From Natrinema gari JCM 14663 (GTDB lineage Archaea; Halobacteriota; Halobacteria; Halobacteriales; Natrialbaceae), in contig NZ_AOIJ01000086.1 in NCBI RefSeq assembly GCF_000337175.1, forward strand, positions 147,891 to 198,300: a stretch of 50,410 nt of DNA, read 5' to 3'. The notes under the pieces were generated by a model that saw nothing but the letters and a program-made list of their open reading frames with translations, made no database searches and was not told the origin of the DNA. The position numbers and the translations under genes are program-made. This document shows positions 43,740-50,410 of this stretch, piece after piece. The stretch's first letter is position 1. Each line of letters begins with the position of its first letter.

Positions 43740-45572
43740 TCAGTGCCCCTCCGCGCGGACACCGAGGAACTTGCCGGTCGGTGCCAGCAGGTCCTCGATC
43801 TGAGTCAGCAACTCGCCCGTGTTCGGATCGAACACGAGGATCGATTCGTTCTCTCCTTTCCAGACGCTGATGTAGACCTTCTCGCCATCGCGGCTGAACT
43901 CCGGATGGATCGCGGCCGCGGCTCCCCACTGGCTACAGTCGATCTCCTGATCCACCTCGAGAGTGTCGGGATCGATGGTGTAGACGTAGGCGTCGTCCTC
44001 GCTGTCGGTGAGGATGACGTCAGCCCAGACGTAGTCGCTGTGCTCGTGTTTCCGGATGAACAGCCCGGAGCCCCTGACATCGATCATCTTCTCCGCCTCC
44101 CAGGTCTCCGTGTTCCAGACGCCAACGCTCGGCGAACCGGCGTGGGTGGTAAAGGCGAGATCCTCGTCGGGGTACAGCGCGCCCGGACCGGGGTGGGGCA
44201 CCCCGTTCATCGGGATCGCGGCGACGTGGCTGCGTGCCTGCGTGTCGATGATGTCCATCTGGTTGTCCGTCTGGGAGGCGATCATGAAGTAGCGGCCGTC
44301 CTCGGTAAAGAACCCGTCGTGGAGGGTGCGACCGCATTCGATGGTCGCCACGACCGGGAAGTCCTCTTGGGTGTAATCGATGAGCCACACCTCCCCACCT
44401 TCTTTCAGGCCCGCGAGGAACAGCCCCTCCTCGGGGACGTCGTACAGCGAACAGACGCGGCTCCCCAGACTCTTGCCGTCCGGGTTGACGGTATGAGTCG
44501 GGATCCGTTTGATCGGCTCCATCGTCTCGGCGTCGCAGATGACCAGATGGTTCGGGTTGTAGAACCCGCCGATCACGTAGTTCCCGTCCCGGGAGACGGC
44601 GATGTCCCGGGCGTCCGTCCCGGCATCGGCGACGGCGACCCGCTCGAAGTCGAACAGGTCTATCTTGTACATCTCGCCCTGCCGAGATTGTGTGTACACG
44701 TACGCGCCTTCCCGGGTCTGCTCGGGCAGTTCCGGATGGAAGTCGTGGACGTGAATCGCCTTCCCCACGTTCTCGACGCGCTCCATGAGTCGGTCGTTGA
44801 CCGTATCGATCATCGCGACCGAGGCGTTGTTGCGCTCGGTGACGACCATGATGTCCCGCAGGTCGAGGTCGTGTTGGGGCTCTTGGGCCAGTTCGCGTTC
44901 CTCTTTGAGGATCTCGTGGCGCTCCTTCAGCGTCCCCATGTCGGTGAAGTCCACCTCGTTGACGGACTCCCCCTCCGGGACGACGTACAGTTGACCGTTC
45001 ATCTGGGCGTGGCCGTCCCCGCAGTAGGCGCTACACTCGAAATCGAACGTGCCCTCCTCGTCGGTGACGAACGTGACCGAATCGATGAGTTCGTCGTCCG
45101 TATTCTCGGGAAGTTCGATGGGACCGATGTCGTACGGATCCTCGAGGTAGAACGTATGCATCGTGAAGTCGTCGTTCTCCTCGAAGGTCGCCTTCGTGAA
45201 CTCGATCGTGAGTTCCGTGTTCGGCGCGACCCGGATCTCCTGTGGCTGGAACTCGTATTGCTTGGCGGCCAACTGCACGGTTTCGCTTCGTTCGGCGTCC
45301 GCCGTTTCCTCGTCGGACGACTCCTCGTCGGCCGTCGACTCCGGCCCGTCGTCGTCATCGTCACCGGCACAGCCCGCCAGTGCCGCCGACGCCGCCACGA
45401 CGCCGCTGGTCTTGATGAAGGTCCGACGGCCCGGACTGGGCAACCCCATCTCGAAGCTGAGTTCGTCGTCGAACTCGAGACGCTCCGCGATCTCCCTCGA
45501 AGCGCTCAAGTGGCGCTTGATTCGGTCCTCCTGCTCCGCAATCGACTCGGCCGGTGACTCGGATCGTGACAT
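43740..45572 (-). CDS. CuA cupredoxin-heme d1 fusion, NirS-like nitrite reductase
   Basis: The 610-residue secreted protein joins a CuA-type cupredoxin to a cytochrome-d1 propeller. A Tat signal and lipobox (PGRRTFIK; LAGC, C68) follow a long charged N-terminal extension (1-48). The cupredoxin domain (about 97-200) keeps all CuA ligands: H139 (FTMHTFYL), C180-x3-C184-x3-H188-x2-M191 (FECSAYCGDGHAQM), with the same spacing as cytochrome oxidase subunit II. The propeller (about 235-610) keeps NirS-like heme d1 residues: a proximal-type His in GKAIHVHDFHP (H274), H418 in RTLHDGFF and H460 in GVPHPGPGAL; the 42-residue distance equals that of H327/H369 in Pseudomonas NirS. I infer nitrite reduction to NO with a copper electron-entry domain instead of cytochrome c. 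The ATG at 45572 is preferred over a GTG at 45581. Confidence 0.88.
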   Translation of the reverse strand: MSRSESPAESIAEQEDRIKRHLSASREIAERLEFDDELSFEMGLPSPGRRTFIKTSGVVAASAALAGCAGDDDDDGPESTADEESSDEETADAERSETVQLAAKQYEFQPQEIRVAPNTELTIEFTKATFEENDDFTMHTFYLEDPYDIGPIELPENTDDELIDSVTFVTDEEGTFDFECSAYCGDGHAQMNGQLYVVPEGESVNEVDFTDMGTLKERHEILKEERELAQEPQHDLDLRDIMVVTERNNASVAMIDTVNDRLMERVENVGKAIHVHDFHPELPEQTREGAYVYTQSRQGEMYKIDLFDFERVAVADAGTDARDIAVSRDGNYVIGGFYNPNHLVICDAETMEPIKRIPTHTVNPDGKSLGSRVCSLYDVPEEGLFLAGLKEGGEVWLIDYTQEDFPVVATIECGRTLHDGFFTEDGRYFMIASQTDNQMDIIDTQARSHVAAIPMNGVPHPGPGALYPDEDLAFTTHAGSPSVGVWNTETWEAEKMIDVRGSGLFIRKHEHSDYVWADVILTDSEDDAYVYTIDPDTLEVDQEIDCSQWGAAAAIHPEFSRDGEKVYISVWKGENESILVFDPNTGELLTQIEDLLAPTGKFLGVRAEGH

Positions 45573-45610
45573 TGTGGGCACTTCTCCAATCGACCCTCTG
45601 GAGCACGCAC

Positions 45611-45652
45611 CTATAACCGGGGCACAACGTTTCGAGTTCGTGAGAGATCACG
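45611..45652 (-). promoter_or_regulatory. Promoter of the nirS-like operon with palindrome
   Basis: A TATA-like GTTATAG (45611-45617) lies 39 bp before the ATG at 45572. Upstream of it, 45639-45652 is a perfect palindrome CGTGA-GAGA-TCACG, a plausible site for an oxygen- or nitrogen-oxide-responsive regulator. It also lies in the divergent region of the 45824 gene. The factor is not known. Confidence 0.4.
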
Positions 45653-45823
45653 GGAAGATGTTCGTCGCGGAGTTTTTCCGTTCCGCGAAGATGCATCCCG
45701 TCGGCAAAATTCGCTCCTCTCACCCCTCACAAATAGGTCTGAGGTCGGCCACGATCAGCTGCGGTTCCCAGCGTATAGGAGTCGCCGGTACAGCCTTCTA
45801 TAACTCACCCGATAGTTGCACCC

Positions 45824-46252
45824 ATGACGACGGATCACTCGGACTCGAAACTGCGAGGCGATCGGATGACGACCGACTTCTTCGAGGACGTACTGACGGA
45901 GTATCTCGAGGACGGCCGCATCGAGTCGGGCGTCGTCAGACTCCAGCTTGACGACGGGCGAACCCGCCGGTTCGTCGTCGGCGACGACACCGAGTCGATG
46001 CATGCCTACGAGTACGTCCGCCGGGAACTCGCGGAGGCACAGCGCCTGATCGACGGACACGACGACCGGTTCGACCAACCCGTCGAGTTCTCGGTTCCCG
46101 TCCGCGACGAGGACCGACTCCTCGCCGAACTCGAGGCGGACGGCGCTGTCACTACTTGGATCAAACCGGACGGGTTCGGCCTCCTGCTCGAGCATCTCCG
46201 CGCGATGGTCGACGAGCCCGAGCCGTCCGATGCGACGGACGCGACCGAGTGA
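45824..46252 (+). CDS. Conserved haloarchaeal protein, unknown
   Basis: The 142-residue acidic product starts MTTDHSDSKLRGDRMTTDFF and contains a helix (FFEDVLTEYLEDGRIESG), a beta pair VVRLQLDDGRTRRFVVGDD, a helix with YEYVRRELAEAQRLIDGH and a C-terminal strand/helix (VTTWIKPDGFGLLLEHLRAM). No metal-binding or catalytic motif is visible. An ATG at 45866 (second Met) is an alternative start. It is divergent from the nirS-like operon, with a TATA-like TTCTATAAC about 25 bp upstream of the first ATG, so a relation to that operon is possible but unsupported. Confidence 0.65.
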   Translation: MTTDHSDSKLRGDRMTTDFFEDVLTEYLEDGRIESGVVRLQLDDGRTRRFVVGDDTESMHAYEYVRRELAEAQRLIDGHDDRFDQPVEFSVPVRDEDRLLAELEADGAVTTWIKPDGFGLLLEHLRAMVDEPEPSDATDATE

Positions 46253-46264
46253 GACGACGGTCGG

Positions 46265-46546
46265 TCAGAACAGTTCGACGCGAATCCCGTCGGCCTCGAG
46301 GTCGTCGGTGTCGATCGCCTCGTAGGCCGCGACAGTCACGTCCGTCCCCGCGACCGCCTCGATCGCAGCCGCGTCGTAGTGGTCCATGTCGTCGTACGTG
46401 ACGACGACCACGTCACCGTCCGCGGGGTCGCCCTCGAGTATCTCGCCCCACGGATCGACGTAGACCACGGTCCTGTCGTCGGTTTCGATACGGACGCTCG
46501 CGTGGCCAAGCCGCTCGAATTCGAGTCCGTCATAGATGACGGGCAT
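46265..46546 (-). pseudogene. Truncated MBL-fold (UlaG-like) protein, 93 aa
   Basis: The product starts MPVIYDGLEFERLGHASVRI and continues with VVYVDPWGEIL and VVVVTYDDMDHYDAAAIEAV, which matches the first 90 or so residues of UlaG-like metallo-beta-lactamase-fold hydrolases (usual length about 210-220). The metal motif HxHxDH is reduced to YDDMDH, and the protein ends at DGIRVELF before the remaining strands and histidines. It is therefore probably a degenerate or 3'-truncated gene; alternatively a short domain with a new role. It converges with the gene to its left (13-bp gap), which may have replaced the lost end. Confidence 0.55.
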
Positions 46547-46739
46547 CGTGGCTCGAGGTACGTCGTGTGTCGTCTTAGAGGGCGGTCCGACCGAGCCCGT
46601 CTGCAAAGCGGACCATCGGCTTCGATGATGGGGTCTCCGGGGAGATCGTGCGATAGGAAACGCGGGCCGGGTCCAATACGCTCAGTCACAGTCGTCTGTG
46701 GCCCAGGGGTATTCAGTGTCATGGCACGAAGTAACATAT

Positions 46740-47624
46740 ATGGGGCACACATCCAAACCTCGACCGATACTGGTCGCAGTCGGTAACCCTGACCACGCAG
46801 AGCAATTGGTCCGGACGGCTGGCGACCTCGCCCGGGTGACCGATGGCCTCGTCCGAATCGTTTCCGTGATCGCCAAACCCCACGACTCACCGTTTTCACT
46901 CTATACTGATGACACGATTATCGAACAGTATTCGGGAACCAGCCAGAAGATACTCAACGATGCAACCACCGTTGCCCCTGACGATGTCACGGTAACGAGT
47001 GAACTCATCGTCGGCCGATCGATTGCCGATGGCGTCCTCACAGCAGTTGAGCAGACCACTGCGCGCGCGCTCGTTGTCGGTTGGCAAGAGCGGAAACGCC
47101 GAACGGATGCCGTCCTCGGGACTACTATCGATCGGCTTCTCGAGCGGGCACCGTGTGACCTCTACGTCGAACGAATCGGCCAAGAGGCGAACAGTGTCGA
47201 TTCCATTCTCTTGCCAGTGGCTGGCGGTCCACACGTCCGTCCGGCAGCATCCGTCGCGAAGGCGATTGCCGCTCGCAACGACGCAGCCGTCCATGTGTTT
47301 TCAGTTGCCGCTTCCGAGACGGCGTCCGAGACAGCACGCGAACACATTGCAAGTGCAGAAACGAGTCTCAAAGAAGCGCCTGGGCCTCGGATTCAGATGG
47401 AGTCGGAGATTCACGATGGTAACGAGATCACCGAAGGCATTGTTGAGGCGGCTAGTGACCATGACGTGATCGTTTTCGGCGCGACACGTCAGGGAGCCTT
47501 GCACCGCCGTCTCGTTGGTTCGGTTCCTCGAACAGTAGTACATCGGACTGACCGAACAGTACTTCTTGCCCGTTCCGGTGATAGTATCGAGACCGTTGCG
47601 GACCGACTCTTGCCCTGGGTCTGA
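46740..47624 (+). CDS. Tandem universal stress protein (UspA family)
   Basis: The 294-residue protein has two UspA domains (about 7-150 and 156-290). The first begins RPILVAVGNPDHAEQLVRTA and ends DAVLGTTIDRLLERAPCDLY; the second begins SILLPVAGGPHVRPAASVA and ends RRLVGSVPRTVVHRTDRTVL. The ATP-binding signature G-2x-G-9x-G(S/T) is partly visible in the first half (VVGWQERKRRTDAVLGTTID) and second (VFGATRQGALHRRLVGSVPR). Base composition is lower in GC than the neighbours and codon use less biased, hinting at transfer. The ATG at 46740 is preferred over an upstream start because homologues begin at that point. Confidence 0.87.
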   Translation: MGHTSKPRPILVAVGNPDHAEQLVRTAGDLARVTDGLVRIVSVIAKPHDSPFSLYTDDTIIEQYSGTSQKILNDATTVAPDDVTVTSELIVGRSIADGVLTAVEQTTARALVVGWQERKRRTDAVLGTTIDRLLERAPCDLYVERIGQEANSVDSILLPVAGGPHVRPAASVAKAIAARNDAAVHVFSVAASETASETAREHIASAETSLKEAPGPRIQMESEIHDGNEITEGIVEAASDHDVIVFGATRQGALHRRLVGSVPRTVVHRTDRTVLLARSGDSIETVADRLLPWV

Positions 47625-48070
47625 TTTCCGTGACTGACTCCCAATCGTGAAAAACGTCTCGACAGAATTGCTCTGTACAGCGGATTTACTTATCAGTGTC
47701 GGCGGCATATTGCCCGACGAAGTCCTGTTCAAATCGGAGCGCGACCAGACTCGAGAAGTCATCGCATCGTCTCGTCACAGTGTCGCTGATACGCTCGAAC
47801 ATTAGTGTGACAGTCCTCCATTCTACCCGTCGCCGACACACCACACTGGCACGGCGTGCGCGCTCAAAGCAGCTTCGACCTATATTCGAGTTGATATCTC
47901 CATTTGGACGGCACTTCACCCATGATATTAGTAACGCTACCGGACAGCGGCGATTCTCATTTGGAACCTACGCACCCCATCCTCGATCGCTTCGCTCTCG
48001 AGACTTCGCTTTCCCTATGGTTCGAATCGCTCTGGCCGCGGCGCTCGTCGTGAACTGTTCCTTGGAGAAG
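47625..48070. other. Gene-poor region, lower GC
   Basis: Apart from one possible small gene on the minus strand (47686-47802), no feature is recognised. The lower GC continues from the UspA gene, suggesting the same foreign origin. Confidence 0.35.
47686..47802 (-). CDS. Possible 38-aa protein
   Basis: An ATG at 47802 starts MFERISDTVTRRCDDFSSLV and the frame ends GQYAADTDK. The sequence has an amphipathic look with natural codon use for a lower-GC region, but there is no known family and no clear promoter. It could be a shadow frame. Confidence 0.25.
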   Translation of the reverse strand: MFERISDTVTRRCDDFSSLVALRFEQDFVGQYAADTDK

Positions 48071-48144
48071 CGGGCCGGGCGCGATTTGAACACGCGACCG
48101 TCTGATTAAGAGTCAGACGCTCTGCCGGACTGAGCTACCGGCCC
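48071..48144 (-). tRNA. tRNA-Lys (anticodon CTT)
   Basis: Read on the minus strand, 74 nt fold into a standard cloverleaf: acceptor GGGCCGG (48144-48138) pairs with CCGGCCC (48078-48072), the discriminator base is G, the D arm contains GTAGCTCAGTCC, the anticodon loop is CTCTTAA with anticodon CTT between a five-base stem TCTGA/TCAGA, and the T arm has GTTCAAATC. No intron or encoded CCA is visible. Confidence 0.95.
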
Positions 48145-48308
48145 TGTACCTCCGACTTTCCGTCGGTCGTTCAAATACGTTTCCCTTGGCAGCCGCCGTG
48201 GCAGTGATCCACGCGGGATGACCCTCGCCCTCGAGTCGTCGGGCCGACACTCTCATCCCATCGGAGCCTTCGGGAGCGTTAAGTGCAACCGGTCCGACCA
48301 CTCGGGCA

Positions 48309-49769
48309 ATGAGCACGGGGGTTACGATTTCGTCAATTTCTGACTACGCTATCTTAGGCTGTGGGAGCGTGGGATACGCGGTCGCGGAGGAACTCGTCGA
48401 ACAGGGCAAAGACGTCTCCATCATCGACCGCGACGACAACCGCGTCGAATCGCTGCGGGACCAGGACATGGACGCCAAGACGGCCGACATTCGCGACGCC
48501 GAGATCGCCGATCTGGTGGCCGACCGCGATGTCGTCCTCATTCTCGCCTCGAACGTCGAATCGAACAAACGCGCCGTCGAGCACATCCGCGAGAGCGGTG
48601 CTGACCAGTTCATCGTCGCCCGCGCGAGCGACCCCGTCTCCGGCGACGAACTCTCGGAGCTCGGGGCCGACATCGTCATCAATCCGTCCTCCGTCATCGC
48701 CGAATCCGCGCTGCGAGCCCTCGAGTCGGGCGAACTCGAGTACAACGCCGGCAAACTCGCCGATCTGGTCGAGGAGACGGCGACGCGACTGGCGATCATC
48801 ACCCAGGACAGTCCCGATCCGGACTCGATCGCCAGCGCGGCGGCACTGCAGGCGATCGCGACACACCTCGGCATCGAATCCGACATCATCTATCTCGGCG
48901 ATGTCGGCCACCAGGAGAACCGGGCGTTCGTCAACCTGCTCGGCATCGATCTCGTCCAGTGGGACGAGATCGAGGATCACTCCGTCTACGACACCGTCGC
49001 CCTGGTCGATCACGCGACTTCGGGCGAGATGGAACTCCCGGTCGACATCGTGATCGATCATCACGAAACGGAGACCGAGGAGGGGGTCGAACCCGAGTTC
49101 GTCGACATCCGGCCGAACATGTCCTCGACGTCGACGATCATGACGAAGTATATTCAGGAGTTCGACATGAACGTCTCCGAGGAGGTCGCGACCGCCTTGC
49201 TCTACGGCATCCGCGCGGAGACCCTGGATTTCAAACGCGACACGACGCCCGCCGACCTGACCGCCGCCGCCTATCTCTACCCCTTCGCCAACCACGATAC
49301 CCTCGAGCAGGTCGAATCCCCGTCGATGTCCCCCGAAACCCTCGACGTGCTCGCGGAGGCGATTACGAACCGGGACGTCCAGGGGAGTCATCTCGTCTCC
49401 AACGCCGGCTTCGTCCGTGACCGCGAGGCGCTGACCCAGGCCGCCAGCCACCTCCTGAACCTCGAGGGCGTCACCACGACCGCGGTGTTCGGCATCGCCG
49501 ACGAGACGATCTTCCTCGCCGGCCGGTCGAAGGACATTCGAATCAATATCGGGAAGGTGCTGGCCGACGCCTACGGCGAGATCGGCGAGACGGCCGGCCA
49601 CTCGACCCAGGCCAGCGCGGAGATCCCGCTGGGTATTTTCACCGGGATCGAGATTTCGGAGGATACGCGGGACACGTTGCTCGAACTGACCGAAGAAGCG
49701 GTCAAGCGGACGTTGTTCGACGCGATGGGCGTCGAGGGAAGCAGCAGCGAAAGCTCGAACGGGAGCTGA
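48309..49769 (+). CDS. RCK/TrkA-N plus DHH phosphoesterase fusion
   Basis: The 486-residue protein combines an N-terminal RCK/TrkA-N nucleotide-binding domain (YAILGCGSVGYAVAEEL, 13-29; GxGxxG at 17-22) with a DHH/DHHA1 phosphoesterase (about 155-470). DHH motifs: D170 and D172 in TQDSPDPDSIAS, D234-H235 in LVDHATSG, and the name-giving D250-H251-H252. The His usually found before the first aspartates (HxxPDxD) is Gln here. Archaeal RCK-DHH fusions are thought to act on nucleotide messengers such as cyclic di-AMP or on oligonucleotides, possibly under nucleotide control of the RCK domain; this is inferred. Ser/Glu-rich tail. The ATG at 48309 is clear. Confidence 0.88.
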   Translation: MSTGVTISSISDYAILGCGSVGYAVAEELVEQGKDVSIIDRDDNRVESLRDQDMDAKTADIRDAEIADLVADRDVVLILASNVESNKRAVEHIRESGADQFIVARASDPVSGDELSELGADIVINPSSVIAESALRALESGELEYNAGKLADLVEETATRLAIITQDSPDPDSIASAAALQAIATHLGIESDIIYLGDVGHQENRAFVNLLGIDLVQWDEIEDHSVYDTVALVDHATSGEMELPVDIVIDHHETETEEGVEPEFVDIRPNMSSTSTIMTKYIQEFDMNVSEEVATALLYGIRAETLDFKRDTTPADLTAAAYLYPFANHDTLEQVESPSMSPETLDVLAEAITNRDVQGSHLVSNAGFVRDREALTQAASHLLNLEGVTTTAVFGIADETIFLAGRSKDIRINIGKVLADAYGEIGETAGHSTQASAEIPLGIFTGIEISEDTRDTLLELTEEAVKRTLFDAMGVEGSSSESSNGS

Positions 49770-49789
49770 ATCCCGAATTCGGGCCCCAA

Positions 49790-50083
49790 TCAGGCCAGCA
49801 GTTCGTCCTCTTCCTCGTCGGGATCGCGGACGCGCTCGACCACGTCGTTGATGAGGATGACGTCGCCGACGGCGCGGACCCAGCGGTAGGGCACGATGAT
49901 CCCCTGTCCGCTGCGGGCTTCCTCCGCGAACAGTTCGCCGTTTAATTTCGCCAGCGCTAGGCCAGTGACGGCTTCGCCGTCGACGTTCAGTCGAAGGTCC
50001 TCGACTTCGCCGACGAAGACGCCGTTGTTCGAGTACACCTCGCGGCCGACGAGAGACGTGATCTCTTGGGGAATGTCGTCCAT
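49790..50083 (-). CDS. PRC-barrel domain protein
   Basis: The 97-residue product starts MDDIPQEITSLVGREVYSNN and has the PRC-barrel pattern GVFVGEVEDLRLNVDGEAVT, GIIVPYRWVRAVGDVILIND. An ATG at 50095 would add four residues (MRPL); I prefer 50083, which matches conserved homologues. Near-identical proteins are widespread in haloarchaea. The small barrel probably mediates RNA or protein binding; no function is proven. It converges with the RCK-DHH gene. Confidence 0.85.
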   Translation of the reverse strand: MDDIPQEITSLVGREVYSNNGVFVGEVEDLRLNVDGEAVTGLALAKLNGELFAEEARSGQGIIVPYRWVRAVGDVILINDVVERVRDPDEEEDELLA

Positions 50084-50212
50084 AAGTGGCCTCATGCGTG
50101 GCGGACTCTTAACTTTTGGTCAGACACGACAGTCAGCGGCGCGAAAACGACGCCGCCGACTCGCTCGAGGGACGGCCGGGCCGGGTCCCATTCCGGCTCG
50201 GGACGGGACCCC

Positions 50213-50391
50213 CTATCCGAGAATCGAGTCGACGGCTGCGTGATCGGCCAACAGCCGTTCCATCCGGTCGACGGTCTCGGCGTCCCGCGTGCGCCCGCTG
50301 CGAACGACATCCTCGGCGCGCTCGACGGTGGTGAGCGTGTCCGTTTGGACCGACAGGATCGGCACGTCCTTCTCGCTGGCCTGGCCGACGA
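50213..50391 (-). CDS. Phosphotransacetylase-family (DRTGG) protein, C-terminal fragment
   Basis: The minus strand encodes VGQASEKDVPILSVQTDTLT, then TVERAEDVVRSGRTRD and a helix ending DSILG plus stop (50213-50215). This is the C-terminus of the haloarchaeal phosphotransacetylase-family protein (BioD-like ATPase plus DRTGG domain, about 350 residues in full). The 5' part is missing because the contig ends at the adapter. The full protein's reaction is not established; the family joins a dethiobiotin-synthetase-like ATPase with a regulatory DRTGG domain. Confidence 0.75.
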
Positions 50392-50410
50392 CTGTCTCTT
50401 ATACACATCT
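50392..50410 (-). other. Untrimmed Nextera transposon mosaic end
   Basis: The last 19 bases are the reverse complement of AGATGTGTATAAGAGACAG, the Tn5 mosaic end used in Nextera libraries. This is sequencing adapter. Confidence 0.95.

Noticed and set aside
43647-45557. 636-residue plus-strand frame opposite the NirS-like gene
   Set aside because: Antisense shadow; the minus strand shows conserved CuA and heme d1 motifs.
1-50410. CRISPR array, integrase gene, toxin-antitoxin pair or restriction system
   Set aside because: None was found on reading both strands; small genes noted here lack the relevant motifs.

Overview
This window is a complete assembled contig from a haloarchaeon. The evidence is GC-rich DNA, very frequent CTCGAG, acidic proteins, many twin-arginine (Tat) signals with lipoboxes, mostly leaderless genes with TATA-like boxes about 25 bp upstream, and archaeal versions of core enzymes (archaeal-type MetK, PyrB/PyrI, ThyA/FolA, ThiI, HTH_10 regulators). 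The style suggests Natrialbales (Natrinema/Haloterrigena-like), but the genus is inferred. Both contig ends carry untrimmed Nextera transposon adapter (1-36 and 50392-50410), so the two terminal genes are cut by assembly, not by biology.

Layout. 37-9760: a mix of housekeeping and lineage-specific genes (zinc-ribbon protein, sequon-rich lipoprotein, PadR regulator, MgtC/DUF4010 membrane protein, metallophosphoesterase, PurD, exported lipoprotein, and an HTH/DUF7521 pair followed by a CPBP protease; the HTH and CPBP genes share a putative operator). 10053-10259 is a decayed helicase C-terminus. 10475-12045 is the thyA-folA pair. 12622-25646: exported proteins, DUF255 thioredoxin-like protein, thioredoxin, VOC protein, cysteine synthase, ThiI, MFS transporter, MetK, CyaB-like CYTH protein and FKBP isomerase. 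22200-22740 is an AT-rich island with a small membrane protein. 25921-29377 is an accessory stretch with a P-loop-less RAD55-like protein, a transposase scrap, orphan membrane proteins and an exported protein whose 3' end lies in a MITE-like inverted repeat. 29790-35183: pyrB-pyrI, several haloarchaeal conserved genes, a Gln-rich disordered protein, a PRC-barrel protein and an enoyl-CoA hydratase-like protein.

The most interesting part is the minus-strand block 36172-45572. In transcription order it holds a secreted CuA-cupredoxin/heme d1 fusion resembling cytochrome cd1 nitrite reductase (NirS) but with a CuA domain in place of cytochrome c, two tandem NirF-like propellers, a NirJ-like radical SAM/SPASM enzyme, and a divergent glutamyl-tRNA reductase (first step of tetrapyrrole synthesis). 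These are separated by gaps of at most 26 nt or by 4-nt overlaps. After a 239-nt gap come MobB, then a molybdate/tungstate binding lipoprotein and permease without an adjacent ATPase, then an HTH_10 (bacterio-opsin-activator type) regulator. I infer a heme d1-dependent nitrite/NO respiration module with dedicated precursor supply, possibly co-located with molybdenum cofactor functions for nitrate reduction.

45824-50391: a conserved hypothetical, a truncated MBL-fold gene, a tandem universal stress protein, tRNA-Lys(CTT), an RCK-DHH phosphoesterase, a PRC-barrel protein and the C-terminus of a phosphotransacetylase-family (DRTGG) protein.
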